In this document: positions 33,550 through 41,527 of the stretch, piece after piece
Numbering within the stretch: position 1 is the first letter of the stretch
How the letters are laid out: each line of letters begins with the position of its first letter
DNA from: JBGAHD01 sp044226395
GTDB taxonomy: Bacteria; Pseudomonadota; Gammaproteobacteria; Xanthomonadales; Ahniellaceae
Assembly (NCBI GenBank): GCA_044226395.1
Contig: JBGAHD010000003.1
Coordinates: 372,001 to 436,000 of the forward strand
Direction: 5' to 3'
DNA: 64,000 bases
Program-made: the position numbers and the translations under genes
The notes under the pieces: model-generated
Database searches by the model: none
What the model saw: the letters and a program-made list of their open reading frames with translations, nothing else
Told to the model about the DNA's origin: nothing

Positions 33550-34842
33550 TTACAGACGCCCGTCGACCGCGTCGCGCGGCAGGGCGTGCTTGACGTCGTA
33601 CAACACCGCGCCGGGCTTGCCCAGGGCGCGGATCGCGGCCGCGCCCATCGCGGCGAATTGCTTGTGAGCCACGGCGAGGATCACCGCGTCGTAACGACCC
33701 GGTTCGAGCTTGGCCACGAGATCGAGGCCGTACTCGTGCCGCGCTTCGTTGGCATCGACCCAAGGGTCGTACACGTCGACATTGGCGTGATAGTTGCGGA
33801 ACTCGGCAATCACGTCGATGACGCGCGTGTTGCGCAGGTCCGGACAGTTTTCCTTGAATGCGAGGCCCAACACCAGCACGTTAGCGTTAACGGTGTGAAT
33901 CTTGCGCTGGATCATCAGCTTGATCACTTCGCGCGCGACATAGCCGCCCATCTCGTCGTTGATGCGGCGACCGGCCAAAATCATCTCGGGGTGATAGCCG
34001 ATCTGCTGGGCCTTGTGCGTGAGGTAGTACGGATCGACGCCGATGCAGTGACCGCCGACCAGGCCGGGACGGAACGGCAGGAAATTCCACTTGGTGCCAG
34101 CGGCCGCGAGCACTTCCGAAGTGTCGATGCCCAGGCGCGCGAAGATCAGCGCCAGCTCATTGATCAGGGCGATGTTGACGTCGCGCTGGGTGTTCTCGAT
34201 CACCTTCGCGGCCTCGGCCACGCGGATGCTCGACGCTTTGTGCGTGCCGGCGGTGACCACGCGGCGATACAACTGATCGACATATTCGGCGACTTCCGGC
34301 GTGGAACCCGAAGTGACCTTGACGATGCTCGGCAGGCGATGCTGCTTGTCGCCGGGATTGATGCGTTCGGGGCTGTAGCCGGCGAAAAAATCGACGTTGT
34401 ATTTCAAACCCGATTCGCGCTCGATGATCGGCACGCACACCTCTTCGGTGGCGCCGGGATAGACCGTGGATTCGAAAATTACCACGTCGCCGCGGCCAAT
34501 CGCGCGGCCGACGGCGCGGCTCGCGGACTCCAGCGGACTGAGGTCGGGGCGCTTGAATTCATCGATCGGCGTGGGCACGGTGACGATGTAGGTATTGCAC
34601 GCGGCGAGATCCTCGGCGCGATCTGACAACGTGAGACACGTCGCCGAGCGCAGCTCGTCTTCGCTCACTTCCAGCGTGTGATCGCGAAATGCTTGCAGTT
34701 CGGCGATGCGCGCGCGATTGATGTCGAAGCCCAACGTCGACAAAGTTTTGCCGAACTCCACGGCCAGCGGCAGGCCCACGTATCCGAGGCCGATGATCGC
34801 CAGACGCGTTTCGCTGACGCTGCGGGAAAACGTGGCCGTCAT
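33550..34842 (-). CDS. TviB-like UDP-sugar 6-dehydrogenase
   Basis: Oxidises a UDP-hexose, probably UDP-GlcNAc or UDP-Glc, at C6 with two NAD to a uronic acid in the cytoplasm. The 430-residue protein has the N-terminal Rossmann loop LAIIGLGYVGLPLAVEFG, the segment TVPTPIDEFKRPDL typical of TviB/WbpO-type enzymes, ESTVYPGATEE, and the catalytic cysteine in GGHCIGVDPYY near residue 270. VLVLGLAFKENCPDLRNT marks the C-terminal domain. It is the promoter-proximal gene of a two-gene minus-strand unit with the epimerase, and diverges from the priming glycosyltransferase across 190 bases. The resulting acidic sugar would make the polymer anionic, which is inference. Confidence 0.92.
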   Translation of the reverse strand: MTATFSRSVSETRLAIIGLGYVGLPLAVEFGKTLSTLGFDINRARIAELQAFRDHTLEVSEDELRSATCLTLSDRAEDLAACNTYIVTVPTPIDEFKRPDLSPLESASRAVGRAIGRGDVVIFESTVYPGATEEVCVPIIERESGLKYNVDFFAGYSPERINPGDKQHRLPSIVKVTSGSTPEVAEYVDQLYRRVVTAGTHKASSIRVAEAAKVIENTQRDVNIALINELALIFARLGIDTSEVLAAAGTKWNFLPFRPGLVGGHCIGVDPYYLTHKAQQIGYHPEMILAGRRINDEMGGYVAREVIKLMIQRKIHTVNANVLVLGLAFKENCPDLRNTRVIDVIAEFRNYHANVDVYDPWVDANEARHEYGLDLVAKLEPGRYDAVILAVAHKQFAAMGAAAIRALGKPGAVLYDVKHALPRDAVDGRL

Positions 34843-34939
34843 GGCGTTTTCATTCCGATCGAGTATGAAGGGGCGCGAATACTAGCAGGGATTTTTTTTC
34901 GTCCGTCGCGTTCATGCATGCATTCCACGCGCGCAGTCG

Positions 34940-34952
34940 TAAGCAATGCTTA
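34940..34952. promoter_or_regulatory. Operator-like palindrome in divergent promoter region
   Basis: TAAGCA and TGCTTA form a perfect inverted repeat around one A, midway between the divergent dehydrogenase and priming-transferase starts. A second palindrome, ATGCATGCAT, lies at 34914-34923. Regulator unknown; a chance match is possible. Confidence 0.35.
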
Positions 34953-35032
34953 TTTCCAGCGACTTGCGTTGTCGATGACGCGCAGGCATTCTTCGCGCCC
35001 TTCCGAACGCTGCGAGCTCCGGGGGTGCTTGC

Positions 35033-36439
35033 ATGCGCACGCTAGCCGATGCGTTACATCCTTCACGACGTCGACTGTTGATGTTGGCCATGGTCGAGTT
35101 CCTGGTGCTGATGGGCGCCTTGTATCTCGCGGCGCAGTTGCGTTTTCAGGGCAGCGTGAGTCTGATCCGGGTGGAGATCGGCGCGGTGTTTCCGCGCGCC
35201 TTCATCTTCGCCGCGGTGATCACCTTGTCGATGGCGGCACTGGGTCTGTATCAGTCGCAGTGGCGCGGTGGCTTGCGCGCGCAACTGGCGCGCGCGGCAT
35301 TGGCCTTCGTGTTTGGCGGCGTGGTGCTGATGGCGGCGTACTACGCGCTGCCGGGCAGCTACATCGGCCGTGGCGTGTTGTTGCTGGCGCTGGCGCTGGG
35401 CATCGCGCTGGTCACCATCGTGCGCTTGGCTTCGCTGCGCTTGCTCAGCGCGGACCTGCTCAAGCGTCGCGTGTTGATCGTGGGCGCGGGCCGCAAGGCC
35501 GCGGAGATCGATCAGCGCCTGCGTCGCAGCGCCGATCGCAAGCATTTCGCCATTGTCGGCTTTCTGCCGATGCCGGGCGATGAAGTGCACGTGCCGGCGA
35601 ACTATCGCCTGGCCGAGGGCCGCAGCATCAGCGAGCTGGCCGAGGAACTGGGCGTCGACGAAATCGTGGTCGGCCCCGACAATCAGCGCGGCACGCTGCC
35701 GATGGCCGAGTTGCTGCAGTGTCGCGTGCGCGGGATCACGGTCGTCGATCTGCCGACCTTCTTCGAGCGCGAGACCGGCAAGGTCAAGGTCAACCTGCTC
35801 AATCCCTCGTGGCTGGTGTTCGGCGACGGTTTCGATCAAGGCCTGTGGCGCGGCGCGACCAAGCGTTTGTTCGACGTGTGCGTGTCCGTCGGCATGCTGC
35901 TGGCGACCGCGCCGATCATGCTGATCACCGTGATCCTGATCAAATGGGAATCGCGCTGGCGCGGGCCCGTGCTGTATCGGCAAGAGCGCGTGGGCGAGCA
36001 CGGCGCGTGCTTCAACGTGTGGAAGTTCCGCTCGATGCGCACCGATGCCGAGAAAGACGGCGTGGCGCGCTGGGCCACCAGCAACGACGATCGCGTGACC
36101 CGCGTCGGTCGCGTGATCCGCAAGACGCGCATCGACGAACTGCCGCAGATCCTCAACGTGCTGCGCGGCGAGATGAGCTTCGTCGGCCCGCGTCCGGAGC
36201 GACCGACTTTCGTCGACGAACTCACGCGGCAGATTCCGTACTACGGCCTGCGTCATTGCGTGAAACCGGGGCTGACCGGTTGGGCGCAGCTGCGCTATCC
36301 CTACGGCGCTTCGGTCGACGACGCGCAGGAAAAGCTCAAGTACGACCTGTACTACGTCAAGAATCACAGCCTGTTGTTCGATGCCCTGATCCTGCTGCAG
36401 ACCGTGGAAGTGGTGGTCTTCGGCAAGGGCGCGCGCTGA
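35033..36439 (+). CDS. Polyprenyl-phosphate sugar transferase, XrtA/PEP-CTERM-associated type
   Basis: Starts polymer synthesis by moving a sugar-1-phosphate onto undecaprenyl phosphate at the inner membrane. The 468-residue protein has four or five N-terminal helices (15-125), a nucleotide-binding-like CoA_binding domain (RRVLIVGAGRKAAEI near 145), and a bacterial sugar transferase domain (about 275-465). The latter has KRLFDVCVSV, KFRSMRTDAEKDG, RIDELPQILNVLRGEMSFVG, PRPERP and KPGLTGWAQLRYPYG. The phrases VDEIVVGPDNQRGTLPM, LLNPSWLVFGDGFD and VVVFGKGAR are those I associate with TIGR03013, the transferase of exosortase-A loci. It is the first gene of the plus-strand locus. A small opposing J-domain gene separates it from the export genes. 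Confidence 0.92.
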   Translation: MRTLADALHPSRRRLLMLAMVEFLVLMGALYLAAQLRFQGSVSLIRVEIGAVFPRAFIFAAVITLSMAALGLYQSQWRGGLRAQLARAALAFVFGGVVLMAAYYALPGSYIGRGVLLLALALGIALVTIVRLASLRLLSADLLKRRVLIVGAGRKAAEIDQRLRRSADRKHFAIVGFLPMPGDEVHVPANYRLAEGRSISELAEELGVDEIVVGPDNQRGTLPMAELLQCRVRGITVVDLPTFFERETGKVKVNLLNPSWLVFGDGFDQGLWRGATKRLFDVCVSVGMLLATAPIMLITVILIKWESRWRGPVLYRQERVGEHGACFNVWKFRSMRTDAEKDGVARWATSNDDRVTRVGRVIRKTRIDELPQILNVLRGEMSFVGPRPERPTFVDELTRQIPYYGLRHCVKPGLTGWAQLRYPYGASVDDAQEKLKYDLYYVKNHSLLFDALILLQTVEVVVFGKGAR

Positions 36440-36447
36440 CGTCGACC

Positions 36448-37092
36448 TCATCGCGGTTCGCCCGCCTCGTCGACGCGCAGCGGCTTCAAGGGCGAGCTGT
36501 ACCAACTCACCACGCGGCCATGATCGAAATTCACGTGCGAAGGGCCGTATTCCCACACGGTATCGCTTTGCAGGATCGGCGCGCCGAGCAGGGCGCGCAC
36601 GCGGGCCTTGCTGTCGCCGGCGCGAAGACCGCGCGCATGGGGTTTGTCACCGGTGTCGATGAGCGCCGCGGCGTCGGTCGCGTGGGCATCGTTCGCGCCT
36701 GCGTCGCGCGGAAAGCCGCTGTCGAAACGCGGCGCCACGATCAAGGCGCCGAGCGCGAGCAGACCCAGCAGCACGGGCGCGTGTCGTCCGGTGCGGGCAC
36801 GTGGCTGCGGCACGACGACGGCATCATCGCCGCGCGCGCCTGGCGCGGCGCTGGCCAAGCGCTGACCGGGCAAGCGACCGCGCGCGCGATGAAAGTCGAG
36901 CAGGCGACGGTAGCTGGCGGTCAAGCGCGCGGCGCGTTCGCTGGCGGCGGCATTGGGCGCGCGCTGACGATCGGGATGCGCCTGCTGCATGGCGCGGCGA
37001 TAGCGGTCCTTGAGCATGGCCAGATCGCAACCCGGGGCCAGGCCCAGGGCGGCAAGATCGGCCAGAAGGTCGGTGGGGTCGCTGCCGCTCAT
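36448..37092 (-). CDS. J-domain membrane protein with BamE/SmpA-like C-terminal segment
   Basis: A 214-residue protein of unusual make-up. Residues 5-75 look like a J domain: helix II LKDRYRRAMQQAH runs into HPD at 39-41, the motif that stimulates Hsp70 ATPase. A hydrophobic helix (HAPVLLGLLALGALIVAP, about 110) suggests membrane anchoring. The last 60 residues (GDSKARVRALLGAPILQSDT, then VWEYGPSHVNFDHGRVVSW) resemble the small SmpA/BamE-type fold, in which a short helix is followed by a hairpin. The gene is oriented against the polysaccharide genes, its end only 8 bases from the priming transferase stop. It could help assemble the envelope complex, but that is inference. The ribosome site is weak. 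Confidence 0.75.
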   Translation of the reverse strand: MSGSDPTDLLADLAALGLAPGCDLAMLKDRYRRAMQQAHPDRQRAPNAAASERAARLTASYRRLLDFHRARGRLPGQRLASAAPGARGDDAVVVPQPRARTGRHAPVLLGLLALGALIVAPRFDSGFPRDAGANDAHATDAAALIDTGDKPHARGLRAGDSKARVRALLGAPILQSDTVWEYGPSHVNFDHGRVVSWYSSPLKPLRVDEAGEPR

Positions 37093-37148
37093 GGCATAAA
37101 AGATAATGAGTGCTCACGCCCCGATCGCGCCCCGCGCGCGCTCGAAAG

Positions 37149-37164
37149 TGTGAACTGTTTCACA
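37149..37164. promoter_or_regulatory. CRP/Clp-type binding site upstream of the export gene
   Basis: TGTGA, six bases (ACTGTT), then TCACA is a full match to the CRP-family consensus half-sites. It lies about 49 bases before the export-gene start. A possible -10 element, TATCAT, sits at 37181-37186. In xanthomonads the CRP-like regulator Clp controls exopolysaccharide genes, so a similar role is plausible; binding is not shown. The site is also within 57 bases of the opposing J-domain start. Confidence 0.65.
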
Positions 37165-37212
37165 GTTTTCGTCCGTACCTTATCATTTCGGCGTTTTCTT
37201 GTGGGGGTCGAC

Positions 37213-37848
37213 ATGCGTCTCGCGACAATCGGCTGGGGGCTGGGCTTGCTGCTGGCGGGGTTCTGCGCGCTCGCGCGCGCCGAGGATCAGGCGCCGGCCG
37301 CGCCCACGGTCTTCGATCCGGCCACGGGCTTCACCGAGATCTATCGCATCGGCGTCGACGACATCGTGCAGGTCTCGGTGTGGCGCAATGCCGAGTTGAG
37401 CGTGACGGTGCCCGTGCGTCCCGACGGTCGCATCTCCGTGCCCTTGATCGGCGATGTGCTCGCGGGCGGCCGCGCGCCGGAAGAGGTCGCGCGCGATATC
37501 GAAGGCAAGCTCGCGACCTATGTGCGCGATCCCAAGGTCGCGGTGATCCTGACCGATCTGCGCAGTCATGAGTTTCTGTCGCGCGTGCGCGTGACGGGCG
37601 CGGTGCGCAATCCAATCTCGATTCCCTTTCGTCAGGGCATGACCGTGCTCGACGCGGTGCTGCAGGCCGGTGGCGTGACCGAGTTCGCGGCCGGCGATCG
37701 CACGCGCTTGTATCGACGCGAGAAGGACGGCACGCAGGCCGCGCCGCGCGAGATTCGCCTCAAGGCCATTCTCGACAAGGGTGAGTTGTCGACCAATCTG
37801 CCGGTGCAGCCGGGCGATGTGATCACGGTGCCGGAGCGCGCCCTGTGA
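37213..37848 (+). CDS. Polysaccharide export protein, Wza-like, short XrtA-system type
   Basis: Likely the outer-membrane or periplasmic export component for the polymer. The 211-residue protein starts at ATG 37213 (GTGGGGG upstream) with a signal peptide MRLATIGWGLGLLLAGFCAL ending near ARAE. No lipobox cysteine suitable for lipidation is evident. The Poly_export domain follows (YRIGVDDIVQVSVWRNAELS, then VPVRPDGRISVPLIGDV), then one SLBB-like domain (RVTGAVRNPISIPFRQGMTV, VLDAVLQAGGVTEFA) and the ending LPVQPGDVITVPERAL. It is shorter than Wza (about 380 residues) but of the size of exosortase-locus versions (TIGR03027-like, from memory). A long in-frame upstream extension is shadow sequence. 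Its stop overlaps the next GTG start (GTGA). Confidence 0.92.
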   Translation: MRLATIGWGLGLLLAGFCALARAEDQAPAAPTVFDPATGFTEIYRIGVDDIVQVSVWRNAELSVTVPVRPDGRISVPLIGDVLAGGRAPEEVARDIEGKLATYVRDPKVAVILTDLRSHEFLSRVRVTGAVRNPISIPFRQGMTVLDAVLQAGGVTEFAAGDRTRLYRREKDGTQAAPREIRLKAILDKGELSTNLPVQPGDVITVPERAL

Positions 37849-39422
37849 ACTTGCCGGTGTCCGCGCCGCGCGAGGAATCCGCGCAGATCCTGCGGCAATT
37901 GCCCTTGCTGGCCAAGGAAGCGCGCCGTCACGCGGTGAGTCTGGCCGTGGGCTTCGCCGTGGTGGCCTTGGTCGGACTCGTGCTGGGCTTGGCGTGGCCG
38001 CGCAAGTACGTGGCCTCGACCACGATCTTCGTCAACGAAGAGAACATCATCAAGCCGCTGATGGAAGGCCGCGCGGCCACCACCAGCGTGGTCGACCGCG
38101 CGCGCATCGCCAGCGAAGTGGTGTTCAGTCGCCGCATTCTGTCGGCCGTGCTGCAGGAAGGCGGCTGGTTGAATGACAAGGTCACGCCGCTCGAGGAAGA
38201 GCGCATGGCCGAGCAAGTGCGCGCGCGCACCACGGTCGCCAGCGCCGGGCCGAACCTGATCGAGATCAGCTACAACGACAAGGACCCCGAGCGCACCTTC
38301 AAGGTGGCGCGCAAGTTCGCGGAGTTGTTCATCCAGGAAAGTCTTGACGCCAAGGAGCGCGAGAGCCGCGAGGCCTATGAGTTCATCGCCGCGCGCGTGG
38401 ACGAATATCACCGCAAGCTCACCGACGCCGAGGATCGCTTGAAGGCCTTTCGCGCCGAGAATCAGGAAGCGCGCCCCGGCACCGAGGCCGACGTCAACGC
38501 GCGCGTGGCGCAATTGCGTGGCCGCATCGAGCAGGCGCGCACGGAACTCGCCGAACTCGCCATGCGCGAGCGCGCGCTGGCCAGTCAGATCTCGGGCGAG
38601 GCGGAAGTGACCGACGCGCAGACGCGCGAATCGCAATACCGCACGCGCTTGGCCGAATTGCAGGCCGATCTCGATCGCCTGCTATTGAGTTACACCGATG
38701 AATATCCCGACGTGATTCGCGTTCGGCATCAGATCGAGGATCTGCGCGCGGAGCTCAGCGAAGAGATGGCGCGTCGCGCGCGTCGACGCGAGGCGGGCAC
38801 GACGGCCAACGAGGCCGAGGCCGAAGCGGTCGCCGCCAATCCCGTCTATCAAGCGCTGCGCGGTGATCTCAACAAGGTGCGTTCCGACATGGCCGCGCTG
38901 CAAGCACGCGTGAGCGAGAACGAAGCGCTGCTCGGCGATGAACTCGAGCGCGGCCGACGCGTGGCCGATTCCGAGGCGACCCTGGCCGAGCTCACGCGTG
39001 ACTACGAGGTCAATCGCGACATCTATCAGGATCTGCTCAAGCGCCGCGAGAACGCGCGCGTGTCGATGAACCTCGACGCCGAGCATCGCGGTTTGACCTT
39101 GCGCATCCAGGAACCCGCGGCGCTGCCCTTGCAGCCTTCGGGGCTGCGCTTTCTGCATTTCGCCGCGGGTGGCCTGGGCTTGGGTTTTCTGTTGCCCCTG
39201 GGCGTGTTGTTCGCGCTGATTCGCTTCGATCCGCGCGTGCGCGCCGCCGCGACCTTGGTCGGTGAACTGACCGTGCCGCTGCTCGGCGTGATTCCCGAAT
39301 ATCTCACCCGCGCCGAACAGCGTCGTGGCCTGGCGCGCTTGGCGCTGGCCGCGTCGATCTGTCTGGCCGTGTTGCTGACCTATGCCGTGGTCGGCTGGAT
39401 GCGTTACACGAGGATGGCATGA
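37845..39422 (+). CDS. Polysaccharide chain-length determinant (Wzz/GumC-like, XrtA-system type)
   Basis: Inner-membrane copolymerase controlling polymer length and linking polymerase to export. The 525-residue protein starts with GTG overlapping the previous stop by 4 bases. A transmembrane helix (SLAVGFAVVALVGLVLGLAW, 28-48) is followed by the Wzz domain with KYVASTTIFVNEENIIKPL. Two long coiled-coil stretches run about 165-260 and 275-385, as in GumC and TIGR03007 proteins. A GNVR-like region (DYEVNRDIYQDLLKRRENAR) and a Pro-rich RIQEPAALPLQPSG turn lead to a second helix (FAAGGLGLGFLLPLGVLFAL). A third helix lies near the C-terminus (AASICLAVLLTYAVVGW). No kinase domain is fused; the next gene supplies the ATPase. 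Confidence 0.93.
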   Translation: MNLPVSAPREESAQILRQLPLLAKEARRHAVSLAVGFAVVALVGLVLGLAWPRKYVASTTIFVNEENIIKPLMEGRAATTSVVDRARIASEVVFSRRILSAVLQEGGWLNDKVTPLEEERMAEQVRARTTVASAGPNLIEISYNDKDPERTFKVARKFAELFIQESLDAKERESREAYEFIAARVDEYHRKLTDAEDRLKAFRAENQEARPGTEADVNARVAQLRGRIEQARTELAELAMRERALASQISGEAEVTDAQTRESQYRTRLAELQADLDRLLLSYTDEYPDVIRVRHQIEDLRAELSEEMARRARRREAGTTANEAEAEAVAANPVYQALRGDLNKVRSDMAALQARVSENEALLGDELERGRRVADSEATLAELTRDYEVNRDIYQDLLKRRENARVSMNLDAEHRGLTLRIQEPAALPLQPSGLRFLHFAAGGLGLGFLLPLGVLFALIRFDPRVRAAATLVGELTVPLLGVIPEYLTRAEQRRGLARLALAASICLAVLLTYAVVGWMRYTRMA

Positions 39423-40195
39423 GCACCGCCGACGACGCCGACAAGGTCGCGACCGCGCAGGCGATCGCTCCCACCACGGGTGATGCGTTGCCCGCGCAGG
39501 CGCGCTCGCGCCAGATGATCGCGCGCATGCGCGAGCCGACGCCGCGCGAGGCGCGCGATCTCGATGCGCGCGCCATCGTCCGTCACGACATGCCCGATCG
39601 GCGTCATGCCGACAGCTTCCGCGACGTGCGCACGCAGTTGCTCGCCGCCGCGCGCGGTCACAACTTCGTCAGCATGGTGGCGGCGGTGTCTAGCGGTGGC
39701 GGCGCCAGTTTCGTCGCGACCAACCTGGCGGCGGCCTTCGCCTTCGATGAAAGCAAGACCGCGCTGCTGATCGACTGCAATCTGCGCGAACCCAGCCTGT
39801 CGCAACGCTTGGGCGTGCGCGCCGAGCGCGGTGGCCTGATCGATTATCTCGACGAATCGGGCCCGGGCATCGAGGACATCATCTATCCCACCGGCATCGC
39901 GCGCTTGCGGCTGATCCCGGCCGGCGCGCGGCGCGAGGCGAGCGGCGAGTATCTGGCGTCGTTCCGCATGCGTGGTCTCATCGACAGCTTGCGCGCGCGC
40001 TATCCTGATCGCTACATCATTCTCGACGCGCCGGCGATCACGGCCGCGCCCGATGCGCGCATTCTGTGCGAGCTGGCCGATACCGTGATCGTGGTGGCGT
40101 CTTATGGTCGCGACTCGACCGCCGCGGTTCGCGAGGCCACGGCCGTGCTCGATCCGACGCGCGTGGCTGGCGTCGTCTTCAACCGTGTGCCCTGA
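39419..40195 (+). CDS. CpsD/EpsG-like ATPase with degenerate P-loop
   Basis: A 258-residue relative of bacterial tyrosine autokinases that partner chain-length proteins. The MinD/ParA-like fold is visible: SMVAAVSSGGGASFVATNLA (86-103) at the P-loop position, TALLIDCNLREPSL (114-127) as Walker A-prime with Asp119, and YIILDAPAITAAPDA as Walker B. At the P-loop the usual GKS/GKT lysine is replaced (GGGAS), so nucleotide binding or kinase activity is doubtful. The C-terminus (TRVAGVVFNRVP) has no tyrosine cluster. Start ATG overlaps the upstream stop by 4 bases (ATGA). It may be a regulatory pseudokinase; I recall relatives with the same change in other exopolysaccharide loci, unverified. Confidence 0.87.
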   Translation: MSTADDADKVATAQAIAPTTGDALPAQARSRQMIARMREPTPREARDLDARAIVRHDMPDRRHADSFRDVRTQLLAAARGHNFVSMVAAVSSGGGASFVATNLAAAFAFDESKTALLIDCNLREPSLSQRLGVRAERGGLIDYLDESGPGIEDIIYPTGIARLRLIPAGARREASGEYLASFRMRGLIDSLRARYPDRYIILDAPAITAAPDARILCELADTVIVVASYGRDSTAAVREATAVLDPTRVAGVVFNRVP

Positions 40196-40199
40196 TCGC

Positions 40200-41525
40200 A
40201 TGACCGCGAACGCCCGCCCTTTCGCCACGACCTCGCCGCGCACGCGGCTGCTGTGCATGGCGGTGCTGTGCGCGCTGTCGAGTGGCGCGCAGGCGTGGCG
40301 ACTCGACTATCGCCTGGGTCTGCGTGGCGAGGCCAGCGACAATGTCCCGCGCGCCGCCACGGACGCGCGCGACGATCAGATCATCGTGCCTTCGGCGGCG
40401 TTCACCTTGGTCGAGGAAGGCGAGCGTTACGCGGTCGCGGCCGCGGGCGCCACGCAGTTTCGTCACTACCTCGGCGACAGCTTCGACGATGAGTGGCGCA
40501 CGGAGTTGGGACTACGCGCGCATTGGCGTATCGCGCCCGAGCGGCTGGAATGGGTGGCGGAGGAATACGCGGGCGAGCAACCGATCGATGTCTTCACCGT
40601 CGACCGTCCCGACAATCTGCAGCGGACGCAAGTCTTTCTGACCGGGCCGACCTTGAGCGCACGCCTGAGCGCGGCGACGCGCTTGAGCGGCGAGCTGCGC
40701 TACGTCAACGCCAATGCCGAGCGCACGCGCGAGTTCAATCATGATCGCGTGATCGCGGCCTTGCGCGGCCTGCATCGCGTGAATGAACGCGTGACCGTGT
40801 CGGGCAATCTCGAAACGCAGGACGTGCGCTTCGATCGCGACGGTCAGGACTATCGTCGCTATGACGCCTATGGCCGCTACGACGCGCAAGGGGCACGCAC
40901 GCGCTGGCGCGTGGATCTGGGCTATAGCGATCTCGACTACGCGCGCCGCGACGATCGCGATGGCGTGCTGGCGCGCATCGACGGCACCTGGGAATGGCGC
41001 GACAACGCGAGCCTGGGCCTGAGCGTGGCGCGACAGTTCAGCGATGCCGCGCAGGATCTGATCGGTGCGGCGCCGACGGTCGAGGCCTTCGCCGCGTCGA
41101 CCGCCGTGCCGGCGCTCGGCACGGTGACGGTATCGCCCGATGTGTTCGCGGAGGATCGCGTGGAGCTGAGTCTCGCGCGCGAGGGCCGTCGCGATACGCT
41201 GCGTTTGGCGCTGTTCGGCCGACAGCAACGCTTCGAGGCCGGCGACGCGCTCGATCAGGACGGCCGCGGCGTGGCGCTGGATTGGTCGCTACGCATTAGC
41301 CCTACCGAAGCGGTGAGCGTGTACGCGGTGGAAGAACGCCGCGATTTCGTCAACGTCGGGCGCGATGATCGCGAGCGCGGCTACGGCTTGCGCTGGCGCT
41401 GGCAGTGGTTGCGCAATGTCGCGCTCGATGCCGAACTCGGACACGGCGAACGTCGCAGCACGGCGGCGGAGCAACGTTATGACGAGAACCACGTGTTCTT
41501 CGGCCTGACCTATCAACGGAACTGA
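40200..41525 (+). CDS. Outer-membrane beta-barrel protein of the polysaccharide locus
   Basis: A 441-residue predicted outer-membrane protein, probably the polymer exit or anchor (EpsL/TIGR03016-like by position). It begins with an alternative-looking leader (RLLCMAVLCALSSGAQA, cleavage near AQAW). The body alternates short amphipathic strands with turns, such as DYRLGLRGEASDN, GELRYVNANAERTREFNHD, RWRVDLGYSDLDYARRDDRD and ASLGLSVARQFSDAAQD. It ends NHVFFGLTYQRN; a C-terminal aromatic near the end fits BAM-dependent insertion. The ATG lies 5 bases after the kinase-like stop. Strand count was estimated by eye only, so the exact barrel size is not given. Confidence 0.85.
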   Translation: MTANARPFATTSPRTRLLCMAVLCALSSGAQAWRLDYRLGLRGEASDNVPRAATDARDDQIIVPSAAFTLVEEGERYAVAAAGATQFRHYLGDSFDDEWRTELGLRAHWRIAPERLEWVAEEYAGEQPIDVFTVDRPDNLQRTQVFLTGPTLSARLSAATRLSGELRYVNANAERTREFNHDRVIAALRGLHRVNERVTVSGNLETQDVRFDRDGQDYRRYDAYGRYDAQGARTRWRVDLGYSDLDYARRDDRDGVLARIDGTWEWRDNASLGLSVARQFSDAAQDLIGAAPTVEAFAASTAVPALGTVTVSPDVFAEDRVELSLAREGRRDTLRLALFGRQQRFEAGDALDQDGRGVALDWSLRISPTEAVSVYAVEERRDFVNVGRDDRERGYGLRWRWQWLRNVALDAELGHGERRSTAAEQRYDENHVFFGLTYQRN

Positions 41526-41527
41526 GC

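Noticed and set aside
35719..37212. N-terminal extension of the export protein frame through the priming transferase
   Set aside because: The first 498 residues are out-of-frame shadow; ATG 37213 begins a signal peptide.
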